DNA of 64,000 nt from Pseudomonas fluorescens (GTDB lineage: Bacteria > Pseudomonadota > Gammaproteobacteria > Pseudomonadales > Pseudomonadaceae): assembly GCF_001307275.1 (NCBI RefSeq), contig NZ_CP012831.1, forward strand, positions 6,006,501 to 6,070,500, read 5' to 3'. Shown here one piece after another: positions 47,331 to 56,465 of the stretch. The position numbers were made by a program, and so were the translations under genes. The notes under the pieces are model-generated. The model was not told where the DNA came from and searched no databases. It saw only the letters and a program-made list of their open reading frames with translations. Every line of letters starts with the position of its first letter. The stretch's first letter is position 1.

Positions 47331-48314
47331 ATGTATCGGCCGAGCACGATTCCTTATCAGCAGCATCGAGGGTTCAGCCGAACCTTCACACAGGGTCATT
47401 TGAGCCTTGGATTGTTCTTTCCTTTGGAGGCCTTCGATGGGGACACTCCGAGCATGCTCAACCAGGTCGCACTGGCCAAACAAGCAGAGGCGCTGGGCTT
47501 CTGCGCGCTCTGGTTCCGCGACGTGCCGCTTCGGGACCCTGGTTTCGGTGATGTTGGCCAACTGTTCGACCCCTGGGTTTACCTGGGCTATATGGCCGCT
47601 CACACGTCGGAGATAGCGCTTGGCACCGCCTCCATTGCCATCCCTCTACACCATCCTCTGCACACGGCCAAGGCGTCAGCCAGCGTCGATCAGTTGAGCG
47701 CAGGTCGCTTGATTCTGGGGGTAGCTTCCGGCGATCGCCCAGTGGAGTTTTCGGCTTTTGGCGTCGATCCCGAAAGACGCGGAGAGATCTTTCGAGAACA
47801 CTACGAGGTGATTCGCCAAGCCCACAGCACCAGCTTTGAACCCATCCGCTGGAGCAGTGGTGAGATGCACGGCGCAGACCTCATTCCGAAACCCACAACC
47901 CATGTCATTCCAATGCTCGTGACCGGCAATAGTCGCCAGTCACTGGATTGGATCGCGCGCGAAAGCGTCGGATGGATCAACTATCCACGTATACCGAACA
48001 TGCAGCGCCTGATCGTGGAAGATTGGCGGCAGGAGGTCATGAAGCAATGTGGCTCCGTCTATAAGCCCTTCACTCAGTCGCTCTACATCGACCTCGATGA
48101 GAATCCGTCCACGCCACCCACTCGCATTCATTTGGGGTTCAAACTTGGACGCTACCATCTCCGTTTTTTGCTGGAGTCGCTTGAGGAAATCGGAGTGGAC
48201 CACGTTATCCTGAATCTCAAATACGGAAAGCGCCCTGCTGCGCAAGTCATTGAAGAGCTGGGTACTCACATCGTTCCGCAATTCGGAGTACAGCCGCTTC
48301 CTGAAACGAGTTAA
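47331..48314 (+). CDS. Luciferase-like (LLM) flavin-dependent oxidoreductase
   Basis: This is a 327-residue TIM-barrel protein: LSLGLFFPLEAF at the start, LGTASIAIPLHHPLHTAKASASVDQLSAGRLILGVASGDRPVEF and PMLVTGNSRQSLDWIA are typical of the bacterial luciferase-like family using FMN/F420. The subgroup resembles short 'luciferase-type oxidoreductases' of unknown substrate. ATG 47331 is chosen because GAGG lies nine bases upstream; ATG 47325 and TTG 47316 are alternatives. Confidence 0.85.
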   Translation: MYRPSTIPYQQHRGFSRTFTQGHLSLGLFFPLEAFDGDTPSMLNQVALAKQAEALGFCALWFRDVPLRDPGFGDVGQLFDPWVYLGYMAAHTSEIALGTASIAIPLHHPLHTAKASASVDQLSAGRLILGVASGDRPVEFSAFGVDPERRGEIFREHYEVIRQAHSTSFEPIRWSSGEMHGADLIPKPTTHVIPMLVTGNSRQSLDWIARESVGWINYPRIPNMQRLIVEDWRQEVMKQCGSVYKPFTQSLYIDLDENPSTPPTRIHLGFKLGRYHLRFLLESLEEIGVDHVILNLKYGKRPAAQVIEELGTHIVPQFGVQPLPETS

Positions 48315-48315
48315 T

Positions 48316-48340
48316 AGGCCGGCCGCCTCCTTGCCGGCCT
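48316..48340 (+). terminator. Hairpin between convergent genes
   Basis: AGGCCGGC and GCCGGCCT form an 8-bp GC-rich stem with a 9-base loop, starting one base after the stop of the luciferase-like gene and before the 3' end of the convergent ABM gene. No T tract follows, so it may need Rho or act in both directions weakly. Confidence 0.5.
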
Positions 48341-48368
48341 AGGTGGTACGGTTCAACAGGTTGAATCA

Positions 48369-48677
48369 TCAGGCTGATACTTGTTCAAGGAATATCAGTT
48401 GCAACGGCTCTTCGAGCAGGTCATCTGCCGACGCGGCAAAGCGCAGAAAGTACGGCATCGAAAAATGCGCATCCAGCGCCGCCTGATCCCTGAAAGCCTC
48501 GCGCATGTAGAACGTGCCCTGCTCGTCACGCAGCTTGAACAACACATAGTCGAGATTGCCCGGCTCTGCGCGGGTCGGCTCGACCAGCGCCAGCAATTCT
48601 TGTTTCAATGCCAGTTCTTTGCCTGCCTTGGCCTTGAGCACGGCAATCGATACCAACACGTTACTGGACGTATTCAC
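48369..48677 (-). CDS. Putative quinol monooxygenase (ABM domain)
   Basis: This is a 102-residue YgiN-like antibiotic biosynthesis monooxygenase domain: LVSIAVLKAKAGKELALKQELLALVEPTRAEPGNLDYVLFKLRDE, then FYMREAFRDQAALDAHFSMPYF. Such small dimers oxidise quinols or act in stress. GTG 48677 is preferred (GGAG eight bases before); TTG 48683 is possible. It follows the dehydrogenase gene with a 78-base gap and may share its LysR-controlled promoter. Confidence 0.82.
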   Translation of the reverse strand: MNTSSNVLVSIAVLKAKAGKELALKQELLALVEPTRAEPGNLDYVLFKLRDEQGTFYMREAFRDQAALDAHFSMPYFLRFAASADDLLEEPLQLIFLEQVSA

Positions 48678-48755
48678 CGTCAACGCTCCAACAATAAAAA
48701 AATGGAAAGTGATGCCGCGGGCAGTTAAGCGGGCCCGCCTGCTGGATGAGTGAAA

Positions 48756-49763
48756 TCAGAAACCTTCCAGAACGATCTTGCCCCGGGCCTTGCCGCTCTC
48801 GACCAGCGCATGGGCACGACGCATGTTTGCCGCATTGATCGCACCGAAGTGCTCGCCCACGGTGGTTTGCAAAACACCTTGGTCAATCAGAGCGCTGACC
48901 CGGTTGAGCAGGTGATGCTGGCTGATCATGTCCGGGGTTTCATACAGCGAGCGGGTGAACATCAGCTCCCAATGCAACGACAGCGACTTGCGCTTGAGCG
49001 GCATCACGTCGAGGCTTTCGGGATCGTCAATCACACCCAGACGCCCTTGCGGCTTGAGCACCTCGATCAGTTGTGCAAAGTGCTGCTCGGTGTGAGTCAG
49101 GCTGGCGACATAGTCGATCTCTGGCACGTCGAGCGCTTGCAACTGTGCGAGCAGTGGCTGGCTGTGATCGATCACGTGATGCGCGCCCAACTGCCGCACC
49201 CAATCAGCGGTTTCCTGGCGTGAGGCAGTTCCGATGACGGTAAGGCGGGTCATCTGTCGGGCTAGTTGCACCAGCATCGATCCGACGCCCCCAGCCGCTC
49301 CAGTGATCAACAGGTACTTGCCCTCCCCCGAACCCTCGGCGACACCGAGCCGGTCAAACAACAATTCCCAGGCAGTGATCGAGGTCAACGGCAACGCGGC
49401 CGCATCGGCTGCACTCAATGTACGAGGCTTGTGCCCGACGACCCGCTCATCGACCAAATGGAATTCGCTGTAGCTGCCTGTGCGGGCAATCGAGCCGGCA
49501 TAGAATACTTCATCGCCCGGCTGAAACAACGTCACTTCAGAGCCGACCTCACGGACAATGCCTGTGGCATCCCAGCCGAGGATTTTTGGTTCTTTTGTGA
49601 AAGTTCCGGCGCGCACCTTGGTGTCGACCGGATTCACTGATACCGCGCGAACTTCAACCAGCAGGTCCCGTGGACCAGGCGTGGGCATCGGGAGGTTGAT
49701 ATCAATCAATGCTTGTGGATTGTCGATGGGCAATGCGTGTTCGGTAAAGGTGATGGCTTTCAT
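48756..49763 (-). CDS. Zinc-type alcohol dehydrogenase / quinone oxidoreductase-like (MDR) protein
   Basis: This is a 335-residue medium-chain dehydrogenase: LLVEVRAVSVNPVDTKVRAG, GWDATGIV, then the nucleotide-binding LLITGAAGGVGSMLVQLAR. The structural zinc cysteines are absent, as in the zinc-binding-dehydrogenase-family quinone reductases, which reduce quinones or enones with NADPH. ATG 49763 (MKAITFTEH) is chosen over the upstream frame start. It is divergent from a LysR regulator 110 bases away, which probably controls it. Confidence 0.88.
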   Translation of the reverse strand: MKAITFTEHALPIDNPQALIDINLPMPTPGPRDLLVEVRAVSVNPVDTKVRAGTFTKEPKILGWDATGIVREVGSEVTLFQPGDEVFYAGSIARTGSYSEFHLVDERVVGHKPRTLSAADAAALPLTSITAWELLFDRLGVAEGSGEGKYLLITGAAGGVGSMLVQLARQMTRLTVIGTASRQETADWVRQLGAHHVIDHSQPLLAQLQALDVPEIDYVASLTHTEQHFAQLIEVLKPQGRLGVIDDPESLDVMPLKRKSLSLHWELMFTRSLYETPDMISQHHLLNRVSALIDQGVLQTTVGEHFGAINAANMRRAHALVESGKARGKIVLEGF

Positions 49764-49873
49764 GGACACTCGCTGTCTGAAGGGTTGGTGCATTCACTTG
49801 CAGCCATCTTCGACTTCCCACGTACATAGAAAAACAAGCAGAATGCGCCAACACTTTCACTGCAGGAGTGAAA

Positions 49874-50782
49874 ATGATCCGCATCGATGATCTTGGTTTG
49901 TTCATCCGCAGCGCCGCGCTGGGCAGTTTCACCGCAGCGGCGCTGGAGGCTGATCTTCTGCCCGGTCAGGTCGCCGCCGCCATCAAACGTCTGGAACGCG
50001 AGCTGGATGTGCGCCTGTTCGCCCGTACCACTCGCAGCCTGCGATTGACTGCCGAGGGCGAGCAATATCTGCCCACCGCCCACGCCGTGCTTGAGACGCT
50101 GAAGCAAGGCAAGGAAAACCTGCGTGGTGAGAACGCCACGCTGCGGGGCGTACTGCAAGTGACAGCGCCGTCCGATCTGGGGCGCAACATACTGCTGCCG
50201 TGGCTGACGCTGTTCCGCCGTCAGCATCCAGAATTGACGTTGCGTTTTTTCCTGTCGGACCAGATGGCCAATCTGTTTCGCGACCCGGTGGACGTGGCGA
50301 TTCGATACGGCCCGAATGAAGACGCCAACTACGTGGCACTGCCGCTTGCACCGTGGAACCAGCGGGTGCTGGTTGCCTCGCCGGAGTATGTGAAACGCTG
50401 CGGTTCTCCCCAAACGCCGGATGACTTGGGCAAGCATCACTGCCTGCTCTATCTGCAAAATGGCCGGGTCTACGACAAGTGGAACCTGGGCGGGCAAACC
50501 GTGCAGGTTTCGGGGCCACTGTTCAGCGATGACGCCGATGTCGTGCGACGCTGGTCGTTGGACGGTGAAGGTATCGCCTACAAATCCTGGCTGGATGTCA
50601 GTGCCGATATCGCCGCTGAGCGCCTGCTTGTGCTGCTGCCGGATTATCCTGGCGAAGCTTCGCCGTTGAGTCTGGTGTGCCCGCATCGCAAGCAGATCAG
50701 CCCTGCCGTTTCCCAGCTTTATACGTGGTTGAGTGGTCAGTTTTCTGCGCTGGAGCGCCGTGAACCGAATGACTGCGATTGA
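49874..50782 (+). CDS. LysR-family transcriptional regulator
   Basis: This is a 302-residue regulator with an N-terminal winged HTH (FIRSAALGSFTAAALEADLLPGQVAAAIKRLERELDVRLFARTTRSLRLTAEG) and a periplasmic-binding-like effector domain (VDVAIRYGP, WNQRVLVASPEYV). ATG 49874 has AGGAG five bases upstream. It is divergent from the dehydrogenase gene, the usual LysR layout, and likely regulates it and the ABM gene in response to a quinone or electrophile; the effector is inferred. Confidence 0.92.
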   Translation: MIRIDDLGLFIRSAALGSFTAAALEADLLPGQVAAAIKRLERELDVRLFARTTRSLRLTAEGEQYLPTAHAVLETLKQGKENLRGENATLRGVLQVTAPSDLGRNILLPWLTLFRRQHPELTLRFFLSDQMANLFRDPVDVAIRYGPNEDANYVALPLAPWNQRVLVASPEYVKRCGSPQTPDDLGKHHCLLYLQNGRVYDKWNLGGQTVQVSGPLFSDDADVVRRWSLDGEGIAYKSWLDVSADIAAERLLVLLPDYPGEASPLSLVCPHRKQISPAVSQLYTWLSGQFSALERREPNDCD

Positions 50783-50785
50783 TGC

Positions 50786-52567
50786 TCACAGAGCATCCCG
50801 CGCTTCATGGTTCGGCGGATCAATGCGCTCAATATTCCCCAATACCAACGCTCGTCCGGCAAACAGGCCGCCCGCTGTTTCCAAGGCAAAACGTTCGGCA
50901 TCACGTTTGCGCACTTCGTCGATGACCGCGTCGGCTTCGTGCTCAGACGCACCCAGCGTCACCACGGCCTGACGGCCGAGCAGCAGGGCGGCCTCAAAGG
51001 TCTCCCGCACTATGTAGTCGGCGTCGTGTTCGACCAGTTCCAGCGCGTGTTCGCGGTCAAAAGCGCGCACCAGCACTTTCACCTGCGGGCAGTAGTGCCG
51101 CGTACTTTCGACAATGCGTGTCGCGGCTTTTTTATCATCCACACAAATAATGATGGCGCGGGCGTGATGGGCACCGGCAGCGTGCAATATTTCATGGCGG
51201 GCGCCGTCGCCGTAATAGACCTTGAAACCGTAGGGTGTCACGGCGCGGATGACCTCCGGATTTACATCAATGATAGAAATTTTTGCTCCCTGAGCGAGCG
51301 GCACCTGGCAGGCAATCTGCCCCACACGGCCAAAACCGATGATGAGTACATTGCATTGCAGATTGTGTGCGGCTTCCACACCGTCCATGGACACGGGCTG
51401 TGGGCGAGTAAACCGTTTGCACAGCAATAAGGTCACCGGTGTAAGCGCCATGGAGAGCACCACGATGGCCGTCATGTTGGCGTTGACTTCAGGACCGATG
51501 ACCCTGAGTTTGAGCGCTTCGGCAAACAGCACAAAAGCAAATTCGCCACCCTGCGCCATCAGCACGGCGCGATCCAGCGCGTCGCGATGACCGCTTTTCG
51601 CCAGACGCGCAACTGCATAAATACACAGGGCCTTGACCAGCATCAGTGCCAGCACACCAGAGATGATGAGCCTCCACGCGCTGACCATCGCTTGCAGATC
51701 CAGCGACATGCCGACGCCGAGGAAAAACAGCCCCAGCAGCAGGCCACGAAACGGTTCTATGTCGGCCTCCAACTGGTGGCGAAATGTGGATTCCGACAGC
51801 AGCACACCGGCAACGAAAGCACCCATCGCCATTGAAAGACCGCCGATTTCCATCAGCAGCGCTGCTCCCAACACAACCAGCAGCGCAGCGGCAGTCATTA
51901 CCTCGCGCGCTTTGGCATGGGCCAATACTCGAAACAGGGGATCGAGCAGCCACAATCCGATGGCCACCAATGCACCCAGGGACAGCGCTGCGGTACCTAT
52001 GCGTTGCCAAAGGGGTGACGTGTGTCCATTCGCCAACTCAGTGGGCGCCAGAAATGCCACCACCGCCAGCAAAGGGGCTATCAACAGGTCTTCAAACAGC
52101 AAAATGGACACGACGTGCTGCCCTCTCGACTCGGTAATGTCACCGCGTTCCGAGAGAACTTGCATAACCAGGGCCGTGGAGGTGAGTACAAAACCCGCTG
52201 CGCAGACAAATGACACTTGCCAAGGGAATCCAAAAGCCATGCCGACAAAAGTGAGCAGAACAGCACAGACCACCACCTGCAGGCTGCCCAGCCCAAAGAT
52301 CTGCCGACGCAGATCCCATAGGTGCGAGGGTTTCATCTCCAGTCCAATCACAAAAAGAAACATCGCCACACCCAGCTCGGCCACCTCAATGATGGTGTGG
52401 GGGTTATTGATCAGTTGCAGTCCGAAGGGGCCGATGATCAGCCCTGCCGCCAGGTAACCGACCACTGAGCCGAGCCCGATGCGTTTGAGCAACGGCACTG
52501 CCACCACGGCGGCGGCAAGCAAAGTGACGACAGCAAATAATTGACCTGCATTGCCTTCAACGGCCAT
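50786..52567 (-). CDS. Kef-type monovalent cation:proton antiporter (CPA2)
   Basis: This is a 593-residue membrane protein. The N-terminal Na/H-exchanger domain has about 12 hydrophobic segments (GSVVGYLAAGLIIGPFGL near the start, GAFVAGVLLSES in the middle). A C-terminal RCK/TrkA-N domain has the nucleotide-binding LIIGFGRVGQ and DVNPEV. Kef systems exchange K+ for H+ and protect against electrophiles when glutathione adducts bind. ATG 52567 (MAVEGNAG) is preferred to the earlier in-frame start. The 3' end lies three bases from the convergent LysR gene stop. Confidence 0.9.
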   Translation of the reverse strand: MAVEGNAGQLFAVVTLLAAAVVAVPLLKRIGLGSVVGYLAAGLIIGPFGLQLINNPHTIIEVAELGVAMFLFVIGLEMKPSHLWDLRRQIFGLGSLQVVVCAVLLTFVGMAFGFPWQVSFVCAAGFVLTSTALVMQVLSERGDITESRGQHVVSILLFEDLLIAPLLAVVAFLAPTELANGHTSPLWQRIGTAALSLGALVAIGLWLLDPLFRVLAHAKAREVMTAAALLVVLGAALLMEIGGLSMAMGAFVAGVLLSESTFRHQLEADIEPFRGLLLGLFFLGVGMSLDLQAMVSAWRLIISGVLALMLVKALCIYAVARLAKSGHRDALDRAVLMAQGGEFAFVLFAEALKLRVIGPEVNANMTAIVVLSMALTPVTLLLCKRFTRPQPVSMDGVEAAHNLQCNVLIIGFGRVGQIACQVPLAQGAKISIIDVNPEVIRAVTPYGFKVYYGDGARHEILHAAGAHHARAIIICVDDKKAATRIVESTRHYCPQVKVLVRAFDREHALELVEHDADYIVRETFEAALLLGRQAVVTLGASEHEADAVIDEVRKRDAERFALETAGGLFAGRALVLGNIERIDPPNHEARDAL

Positions 52568-53155
52568 GGCATTGACCCTCATCCCACATCAGGACCGGTA
52601 ATGCGTCCACGGCCAGGCGTGTCGAGTAGAGCTTTAAAGCTCAGCGCTCAGTCCCGCAATTTTTTCAGGACCAAGCACAATATCTGGAGGGTTCACCAAG
52701 AACTCTCCAGGGTAGGAATGACACCTGAAGTGTAGTGCAGACACCGGCATCGTTTGAAAGGGTGACAAAAAATTCAGTAGCTTTTCCCTCTCCGTACCGC
52801 AAAAGGGCCGGCTAAAAATCCTTTCATTTATACCGAACGCGTAGGCATGGCTTGAATATTGGATAAGGCACTTTGGCCACGACATTCACCTTAAATACAA
52901 GTGTTTTAACGCATCGCTCCTCACACCCATCTGATACGGTTTTTTTTCGACAACCTGAGCCTTTTTCGTCAACCAACAGTCTATAAAGTGCAAGCGCGAT
53001 GTTCTTTCAAACAACAAAAAACAGCCAACTAGTTTTGGCGCTTGAACACACTGACGCGCTCAAGAACTTAGACAATCCCAGGATCAACAAAAGAACCCTG
53101 TTTATCAGAAATAAACGGGGAAAATAACTATTCACTTGCTTTGGAGACGGCCGTT
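52568..53155. other. A+T-rich gap between divergent genes
   Basis: About 590 bases, lower in GC than the flanking coding regions, between the - strand antiporter gene and the + strand SPOR-like gene. It must contain promoters for both. Short open frames are present on both strands but none has coding character I trust. Confidence 0.4.
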
Positions 53156-53899
53156 GTGCGAAAGCTTGGCTTGGGCTTCCTGGTAACTGGCGTTTTTGGG
53201 CAACTATCAGCACTACTATGGACCTACACGTCCACAGGACCAATTTGTCAAAATAACGTCGACAATTCATACATTCAGAAAAAGGTGGCAAAGTTCGAAC
53301 AACTCATCGATGACACCGCCAATAAAGTTGTGACAGACCTCAGTACAAAACCTTCCGACGGGCTTACGCCCCTTGCGAAAAACGAATTCCGGATACCCGA
53401 CTCAACGGAGGCTGACGCCGTACAGTTTTTGATTGAAAAGCCAGACGAAACACCGGTACTTTCGCTGCCTTCATTACCCACACAGGCGCACAAATGGACA
53501 ATTATTCTCAGCGGTCTGATTGCTTTTACCGGCCTGCTCTTGGCACTCTTCGCCCGCAAAAAAACCATCGATCCGCAATGGCATGTCTTTCGCACCGTAC
53601 CAGGCTCGCCAATCACGCTGGAACGCCCGTGCTTGACATGCGGCGGCTACATTTTCCACACTAAAAAAGAAGCTTCAGCTACGCCTTTATCCGGACTATG
53701 GGTGGTCGAAATTGCATTGAACACACCCAGCCGCCATCGCGCAGTAAAAGCCATTCAGCAGTTGGAGTTGCCGGTAGCGCGTAAAGAAAACAACTTTGTC
53801 GTCATCGGCCCGTATAAACAGAAGCAGGATGCGGCTCGAGTCGTGAAAGAGTTGAGTGAAAGTCATGGTGTTAGAGGATGGATGATGGCGGGAAATTGA
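53156..53899 (+). CDS. Two-pass membrane protein with C-terminal SPOR-like domain
   Basis: The protein has about 247 residues. An N-terminal hydrophobic segment (LGFLVTGVFGQLSALLW) is followed by a soluble loop of about 90 residues, a second segment (WTIILSGLIAFTGLLLALFA), and a C-terminal region (LWVVEIALNTPSRHRAVKAIQQL ... NNFVVIGPYKQKQDAARVVKEL) that fits the SPOR fold, which binds denuded peptidoglycan. A CxxC (CLTCGG) precedes the SPOR-like part. GTG 53156 has GGAG nine bases upstream; TTG 53141 is an alternative. The function is unknown; a cell-envelope role is inferred. Confidence 0.6.
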   Translation: MRKLGLGFLVTGVFGQLSALLWTYTSTGPICQNNVDNSYIQKKVAKFEQLIDDTANKVVTDLSTKPSDGLTPLAKNEFRIPDSTEADAVQFLIEKPDETPVLSLPSLPTQAHKWTIILSGLIAFTGLLLALFARKKTIDPQWHVFRTVPGSPITLERPCLTCGGYIFHTKKEASATPLSGLWVVEIALNTPSRHRAVKAIQQLELPVARKENNFVVIGPYKQKQDAARVVKELSESHGVRGWMMAGN

Positions 53900-53967
53900 C
53901 ATAATCCTGTGTAGCGCTACTGATCTCGAAAAAATGTCTACCTGTTTTATGACACGAGAGTGTATTC

Positions 53968-54258
53968 ATGATCGCAAAAGAACTTAGAGCCGAACTCGCC
54001 CTGAAGAAATTCCTGGGCGCCAACTTATGGATCCAGCTTGAACTCAGCGAGCTGAACTACAGCCTCGCTGAAAACTGCGGGCTCTCGCCAGAAGAATATC
54101 GCCTTAAATTTCTGAAAGAAGCATTTGAAGCAGAAGCGGAGGCTCACGACTGCGATTGCTGGGACTTCATGCTGCAGTGGGTAGCCGAAACCAAGGAAGA
54201 ACTTGAGTTGATGCGCGAAGAACGCATGAAAGAGATTTATGACTTTCTGGACAATTAA
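53968..54258 (+). CDS. Small acidic protein of unknown function
   Basis: This is a 96-residue, strongly acidic, largely helical protein (many Glu and Leu) with a CDCW motif in the middle. There is no signal peptide, membrane segment or recognisable domain. A weak GAGAG precedes the ATG. It lies 69 bases after the SPOR-like gene and could be co-transcribed with it. I do not recognise the family. Confidence 0.6.
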   Translation: MIAKELRAELALKKFLGANLWIQLELSELNYSLAENCGLSPEEYRLKFLKEAFEAEAEAHDCDCWDFMLQWVAETKEELELMREERMKEIYDFLDN

Positions 54259-54322
54259 TAAACTCTACAAATTTCGCAGCCTATAAAAGCCGCTCGTTTC
54301 AATATGAAAGACTAACTTCATC

Positions 54323-54350
54323 GGCGGGAGTATTGCCCAATACCCCCGCC
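54323..54350 (+). terminator. Bidirectional hairpin between convergent genes
   Basis: GGCGGG-a-GTATT, a GCCC loop, then AATAC-c-CCCGCC form an 11-bp stem with one mismatch, placed between the small acidic protein gene and the convergent AraC gene. The T tract is missing on both sides, but position and strength suit a transcription barrier. Confidence 0.65.
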
Positions 54351-54361
54351 CTCCTCTCGGT

Positions 54362-55216
54362 TCAAACTGTCGCATAACAATCCACTACACGCCGATACTG
54401 GCTGGGTGAAGCTCCGATATGCTGACGGAAAAACCGTGTGAAATGACCTTGCTCGGAGAACCCGAGATTCTCCGACAACAGGCCCAACGTTCCACTGCGC
54501 TCACGCTCAAGCCAGGCAAAAGCCCGGCGCATGCGCGCGTCGTTAAGCAACAGGGTCGGCGTCATGCCGGTATCTTTCTTGAACAGCGCAAAGAAGTGCG
54601 CCCGCGACAGACCACAAGCCCGCGCGGCATTGTCGATCGGGTTCGGATCATCGAGGTGCTCAAGCAACCAGGCGGTGCCACGGCGCACGCGCGCGTCCCG
54701 GAACTCAGCTGAGTTCGGCGCACCCGTTAGCGACAAATGCCGCCAGCTGGAAAAGTCCTCGATCAGTTCGATCAGGAAGTCGAACAGCATGAATTCCATG
54801 CGCTCTTTCGGCACGATCCCGCAGCCATGCGCTTCGGCGACCAGGATGTCGGCCAAGGTGCGATTACGACTCGACAGCTCGATGCACGGCTGGGCAAAAA
54901 AGTCCGGCCGACCGCTGAGCGCCAGCGACTGCTGGGCAGTGGCCAGCCAGGCGGGCTCGATGTAGAGCGCCAGGATGACGGTTGCACCGGCACCCGGCTG
55001 CGGATCGTAGAAATGCGGCTCCCAGGCATTGACCAGCACCGCCGTGCGATCGCTGAGCGGAACCCGCCGACCGTTGACGTTGAAGTAAGTGTCCTCGCCG
55101 GACACTTTGACCAGCACATGGCATTCGGAATGGGTATGGGTGACCAGCGAATGATCCATATTCAGCAAGGCGACCCGGCCAAACCTGCCGTGGAAAACCC
55201 GTTGGGCAATCGACAT
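54362..55216 (-). CDS. AraC-family transcriptional regulator
   Basis: This is a 284-residue regulator with an N-terminal cupin-like effector domain (HTHSECHVLVKVSGE) and a C-terminal double HTH (NPIDNAARACGLSRAHFFALFKKDTGMTP ... LGFSEQGHFTRFFRQHIGASPSQYRR). ATG 55216 is chosen because GGAGG lies six bases upstream; the frame extends further without support. It is the likely regulator of the catabolic genes that follow on the same strand, activating them in the presence of the aromatic substrate or its CoA ester (inferred). Confidence 0.9.
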   Translation of the reverse strand: MSIAQRVFHGRFGRVALLNMDHSLVTHTHSECHVLVKVSGEDTYFNVNGRRVPLSDRTAVLVNAWEPHFYDPQPGAGATVILALYIEPAWLATAQQSLALSGRPDFFAQPCIELSSRNRTLADILVAEAHGCGIVPKERMEFMLFDFLIELIEDFSSWRHLSLTGAPNSAEFRDARVRRGTAWLLEHLDDPNPIDNAARACGLSRAHFFALFKKDTGMTPTLLLNDARMRRAFAWLERERSGTLGLLSENLGFSEQGHFTRFFRQHIGASPSQYRRVVDCYATV

Positions 55217-55404
55217 CAGATTCCTCCGCTCGCTTGAAGCGATATTGTTATCGGCCTCAATGCATATCATCGGGGCGCTTATCTATTTCTCAAGCCCGTC
55301 GATCGGTCCATGGTTCAGCAACACTTGGCTGGCCACTATCGCGCGCGAATGACCGAGCGTCTACCTCGACTTTCGCAGCCCCCACGTTCGTCGGAAAAAC
55401 CGCC

Positions 55405-56376
55405 TTACAAGGCATGGCGTTCTTTGCCGTGATAAACGCGCAGGATATCGGCCACCACCGCCAGAGCGATTTCCGCCGGGGCCTTGCTGCCCAGATCGAG
55501 GCCGATGGGCATGTGTAAACGGGCGATCTGTTCATCCGTCAGACCACCGATGCGTTTCAGCCGCTCGGCGCGCTTGGCCGACGTTGCCTGAGATCCCATG
55601 GCGCCGATGTAAAACGCCGGAGTGTGCACCGCTTCCATCAGCGCCAGGTCATCGATTCGCGGATCGTGAGTCAGCGCCACCACCGCAGTCGCCGCGTGGC
55701 AACCTCCGGCGGCAATGAACATCGATGGCAGCACGCGTTGCATCTCCACACCTTCGAGATGTACTTGCAGCATCTCTTCCCGGGGATCGCAGGCGATGAC
55801 TTCGCAGCCGATGGCGCGGGCAAAACTGGCGCAGAATTCGGCGACCGGCGAGAGCCCCGCCAGAATCAGTCGTAACGCCGGGCCGACGCTGATGCGCACG
55901 CTTTCGTCGACGACTTGCACCCGCTCGCTGCCGTGTCCGGTGTCCGGGTCCAGGCGCAAGGCACCACTGCTCAGTTCGACGTGACGCAGCAGACGACGCT
56001 GACCCAGCAACGCTGCTTGCAGACTCTCCAGGTGGGCGATCCATTCGAGACTGGCAGCGCGGTGCTCGACCAGCACGATCAGCACGCCGCCACAGGGCAA
56101 TCGTAGACGGTGGCGTTGCTCGACGCTGTCGCCATAACTGACGATCTGTGCCGGTTCGCGTAATTCACCGCGCGCCAGGCTTTCGAGAAACTCCTCTTCG
56201 ACGCAGCCACCCGACAGCGAGCCGACGTGTTCGCCCGTGCCATTGGTCACCAGCATCGCACCCGGCGCACGCGGCGCCGAGCCATAGGTGGAGAGCACCG
56301 TGCACAGCCACTGCGCCTGCCCGGCGCGAGCCCATTGCAGTGCCTGGTCGATCACCTGAACATCGAGATGACGCAT
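55405..56376 (-). CDS. XdhC/CoxI-family molybdenum hydroxylase maturation protein
   Basis: This is a 323-residue protein: CTVLSTYGSAPRAPGAMLVTNGTGEHVGSLSGGCVEEEF at the N-terminus and a Rossmann-like C-terminal part ending PIGLDLGSKAPAEIALAVVADILRVYHG, both typical of XdhC, which delivers sulfurated molybdopterin cofactor to xanthine-dehydrogenase-type enzymes. The CoxS/M/L-like genes at 61145-64000 are the obvious client. Confidence 0.93.
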   Translation of the reverse strand: MRHLDVQVIDQALQWARAGQAQWLCTVLSTYGSAPRAPGAMLVTNGTGEHVGSLSGGCVEEEFLESLARGELREPAQIVSYGDSVEQRHRLRLPCGGVLIVLVEHRAASLEWIAHLESLQAALLGQRRLLRHVELSSGALRLDPDTGHGSERVQVVDESVRISVGPALRLILAGLSPVAEFCASFARAIGCEVIACDPREEMLQVHLEGVEMQRVLPSMFIAAGGCHAATAVVALTHDPRIDDLALMEAVHTPAFYIGAMGSQATSAKRAERLKRIGGLTDEQIARLHMPIGLDLGSKAPAEIALAVVADILRVYHGKERHAL

Positions 56377-56411
56377 ATTGTCTGTACCTCAAGCAAAGCG
56401 TGGTGCTGCAT

Positions 56412-56437
56412 GCAGGGTTACGTTTACGGTAACCTGC
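56412..56437. promoter_or_regulatory. Operator-like palindrome in a divergent promoter region
   Basis: Between the divergent xdhC-like and hydrolase genes, GCAG-g-GTTAC, a 7-base spacer, then GTAAC-CTGC form an imperfect inverted repeat. The core resembles operators bound by TetR- or MerR-family regulators of acyl-CoA catabolism. No regulator of those types is in the window, so the binder is unknown; the AraC protein is one candidate. Confidence 0.35.
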
Positions 56438-56465
56438 GAGCAATCTTGTCAATCGTTGATTCAAC

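Noticed and set aside
52541..52885. Short open frames on both strands upstream of the antiporter
   Set aside because: They overlap one another, lack ribosome sites and recognisable domains, and have no coding bias.
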